A stretch of DNA of 64,000 nucleotides, from contig NZ_JAXHBQ010000001.1 in NCBI RefSeq assembly GCF_042466115.1, positions 1,178,001 to 1,242,000 on the forward strand, read 5' to 3'. Below the pieces are notes generated by a model, which worked only from the letters and a program-made list of their open reading frames with translations, ran no database searches and was not told the origin of the DNA. Every line of letters begins with the position of its first letter. Position 1 is the stretch's first letter. This stretch comes from SW4 sp042466115 (GTDB lineage Bacteria > Pseudomonadota > Alphaproteobacteria > Rhodobacterales > Rhodobacteraceae). A program made the translations under genes and the position numbers. This document shows positions 63,535-64,000 of the stretch, piece after piece.

Positions 63535-64000
63535 ATGCCAGTCGTCGTCGTTGAATCCCCTGCTAAGGCCAAGACAATTAACAAATATTTGGGGGACAAC
63601 TACACCGTTCTGGCATCTTACGGTCATGTGCGTGACCTGCCGCCAAAGGATGGCAGTGTTGACCCTGACGCCGATTTCGAGATGCAGTGGGAAGTCGCAA
63701 GCGACAGCAAAAAGCATATCAAGGCGATCGCCGATGCATTGGCCAAGGACAACAACCTGATCCTCGCCACCGACCCCGACCGCGAGGGCGAGGCCATCAG
63801 CTGGCACCTTGAAGAAGCACTGCGCAAACGCAAGTCCATCAAGAAAGACACCCCCGTCAGCCGTGTGGTGTTCAACGCCATCACCAAGGCCGCCGTGACC
63901 GAGGCGATGAAAAATCCCCGTTCGGTCGATCAACCCCTGGTCGAGGCATATCTGGCCCGCCGCGCGCTGGACTATCTGGTGGGATTCAAACTTTCGCCCG
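63535..64000 (+). CDS. topA: DNA topoisomerase I, N-terminus (cut by window)
   Basis: This is the first 155 residues of type IA topoisomerase, which relaxes negative supercoils. PVVVVESPAKAKTINKYLG is the TOPRIM start with the catalytic glutamate, and ATDPDREGEAISWHLEEAL contains the conserved DxD pair. The ATG at 63535 follows AAAGGATTCCC. The gene continues beyond the window. Confidence 0.96.
   Translation, partial: MPVVVVESPAKAKTINKYLGDNYTVLASYGHVRDLPPKDGSVDPDADFEMQWEVASDSKKHIKAIADALAKDNNLILATDPDREGEAISWHLEEALRKRKSIKKDTPVSRVVFNAITKAAVTEAMKNPRSVDQPLVEAYLARRALDYLVGFKLSP

Overview
The window reads as a piece of a Rhodobacterales (Roseobacter-group, Alphaproteobacteria) chromosome. The evidence is the high-GC coding style, the cta gene order (ctaC-ctaB-small ORF-ctaG-ctaE-surf1-thrC-M16 peptidase), the pcm-tolC-PopZ-like block, the Lrp/ornithine decarboxylase pair, cobQ and lysC-ptsP. 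I cannot name the genus from sequence alone. The window begins inside a molybdenum hydroxylase gene and ends inside topA.

Layout. 0-13.6 kb: CoxL-like Mo enzyme (partial), ornithine decarboxylase with a divergent Lrp regulator, valS, a tiny Tat-signal protein, a HisC-like aminotransferase broken by a 1-bp insertion, a serine-glyoxylate-type aminotransferase, a tyrosine phosphatase/ABC exporter/YgfZ operon, and efp. 13.7-24.1 kb: a small conserved protein, a membrane protein, cobQ, a candidate PopZ-like polar organiser behind pcm and tolC, tRNA-Cys, a TupA-like ATP-grasp protein, modABC, Nudix and DUF1178 genes. 24.1-38.0 kb: an accessory block that by eye is less GC-rich. It opens with a truncated GNAT fragment and a tyrosine recombinase killed by an in-frame TGA. 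It then carries exported dienelactone-hydrolase-like and intradiol-dioxygenase-like proteins, a ferric-reductase-like membrane protein, a Crp/Fnr regulator, a DUF4956 membrane protein with a VTC-type polyphosphate polymerase and two exported acidic repeat proteins, a NarX-type two-component system, cytochrome c', a LysR regulator, a tandem dihaem cytochrome fused to a DUF5666-like tail, and pseudoazurin. 38.0-51.0 kb: lysC, a truncated haemoglobin with an NsrR-like regulator, ptsP, EcsC, an SHMT-like enzyme with a LysR regulator, a SulP transporter, and an mtnP-DUF2927-apt salvage operon. 51.0-64.0 kb: an FAD oxidase broken by a 1-bp deletion, the cytochrome aa3 assembly cluster with thrC, tldD, dprA and topA.

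How the genes work together. The cta genes supply and assemble the terminal oxidase, although the subunit I gene is elsewhere. MtnP releases adenine from methylthioadenosine and Apt recycles it. ModABC imports molybdate, which the CoxL-like enzyme would need. The truncated haemoglobin, NsrR-like regulator, cytochrome c' and pseudoazurin point to handling of nitric oxide or denitrification electron flow.

The best candidate for an undescribed system is 28973-31395 with the convergent sensor/regulator pair to 33458: DUF4956, the VTC polymerase, and two secreted highly charged proteins that share a QGRGRGRGGD core. A function in making or holding polyphosphate or cations at the cell envelope is an inference only.
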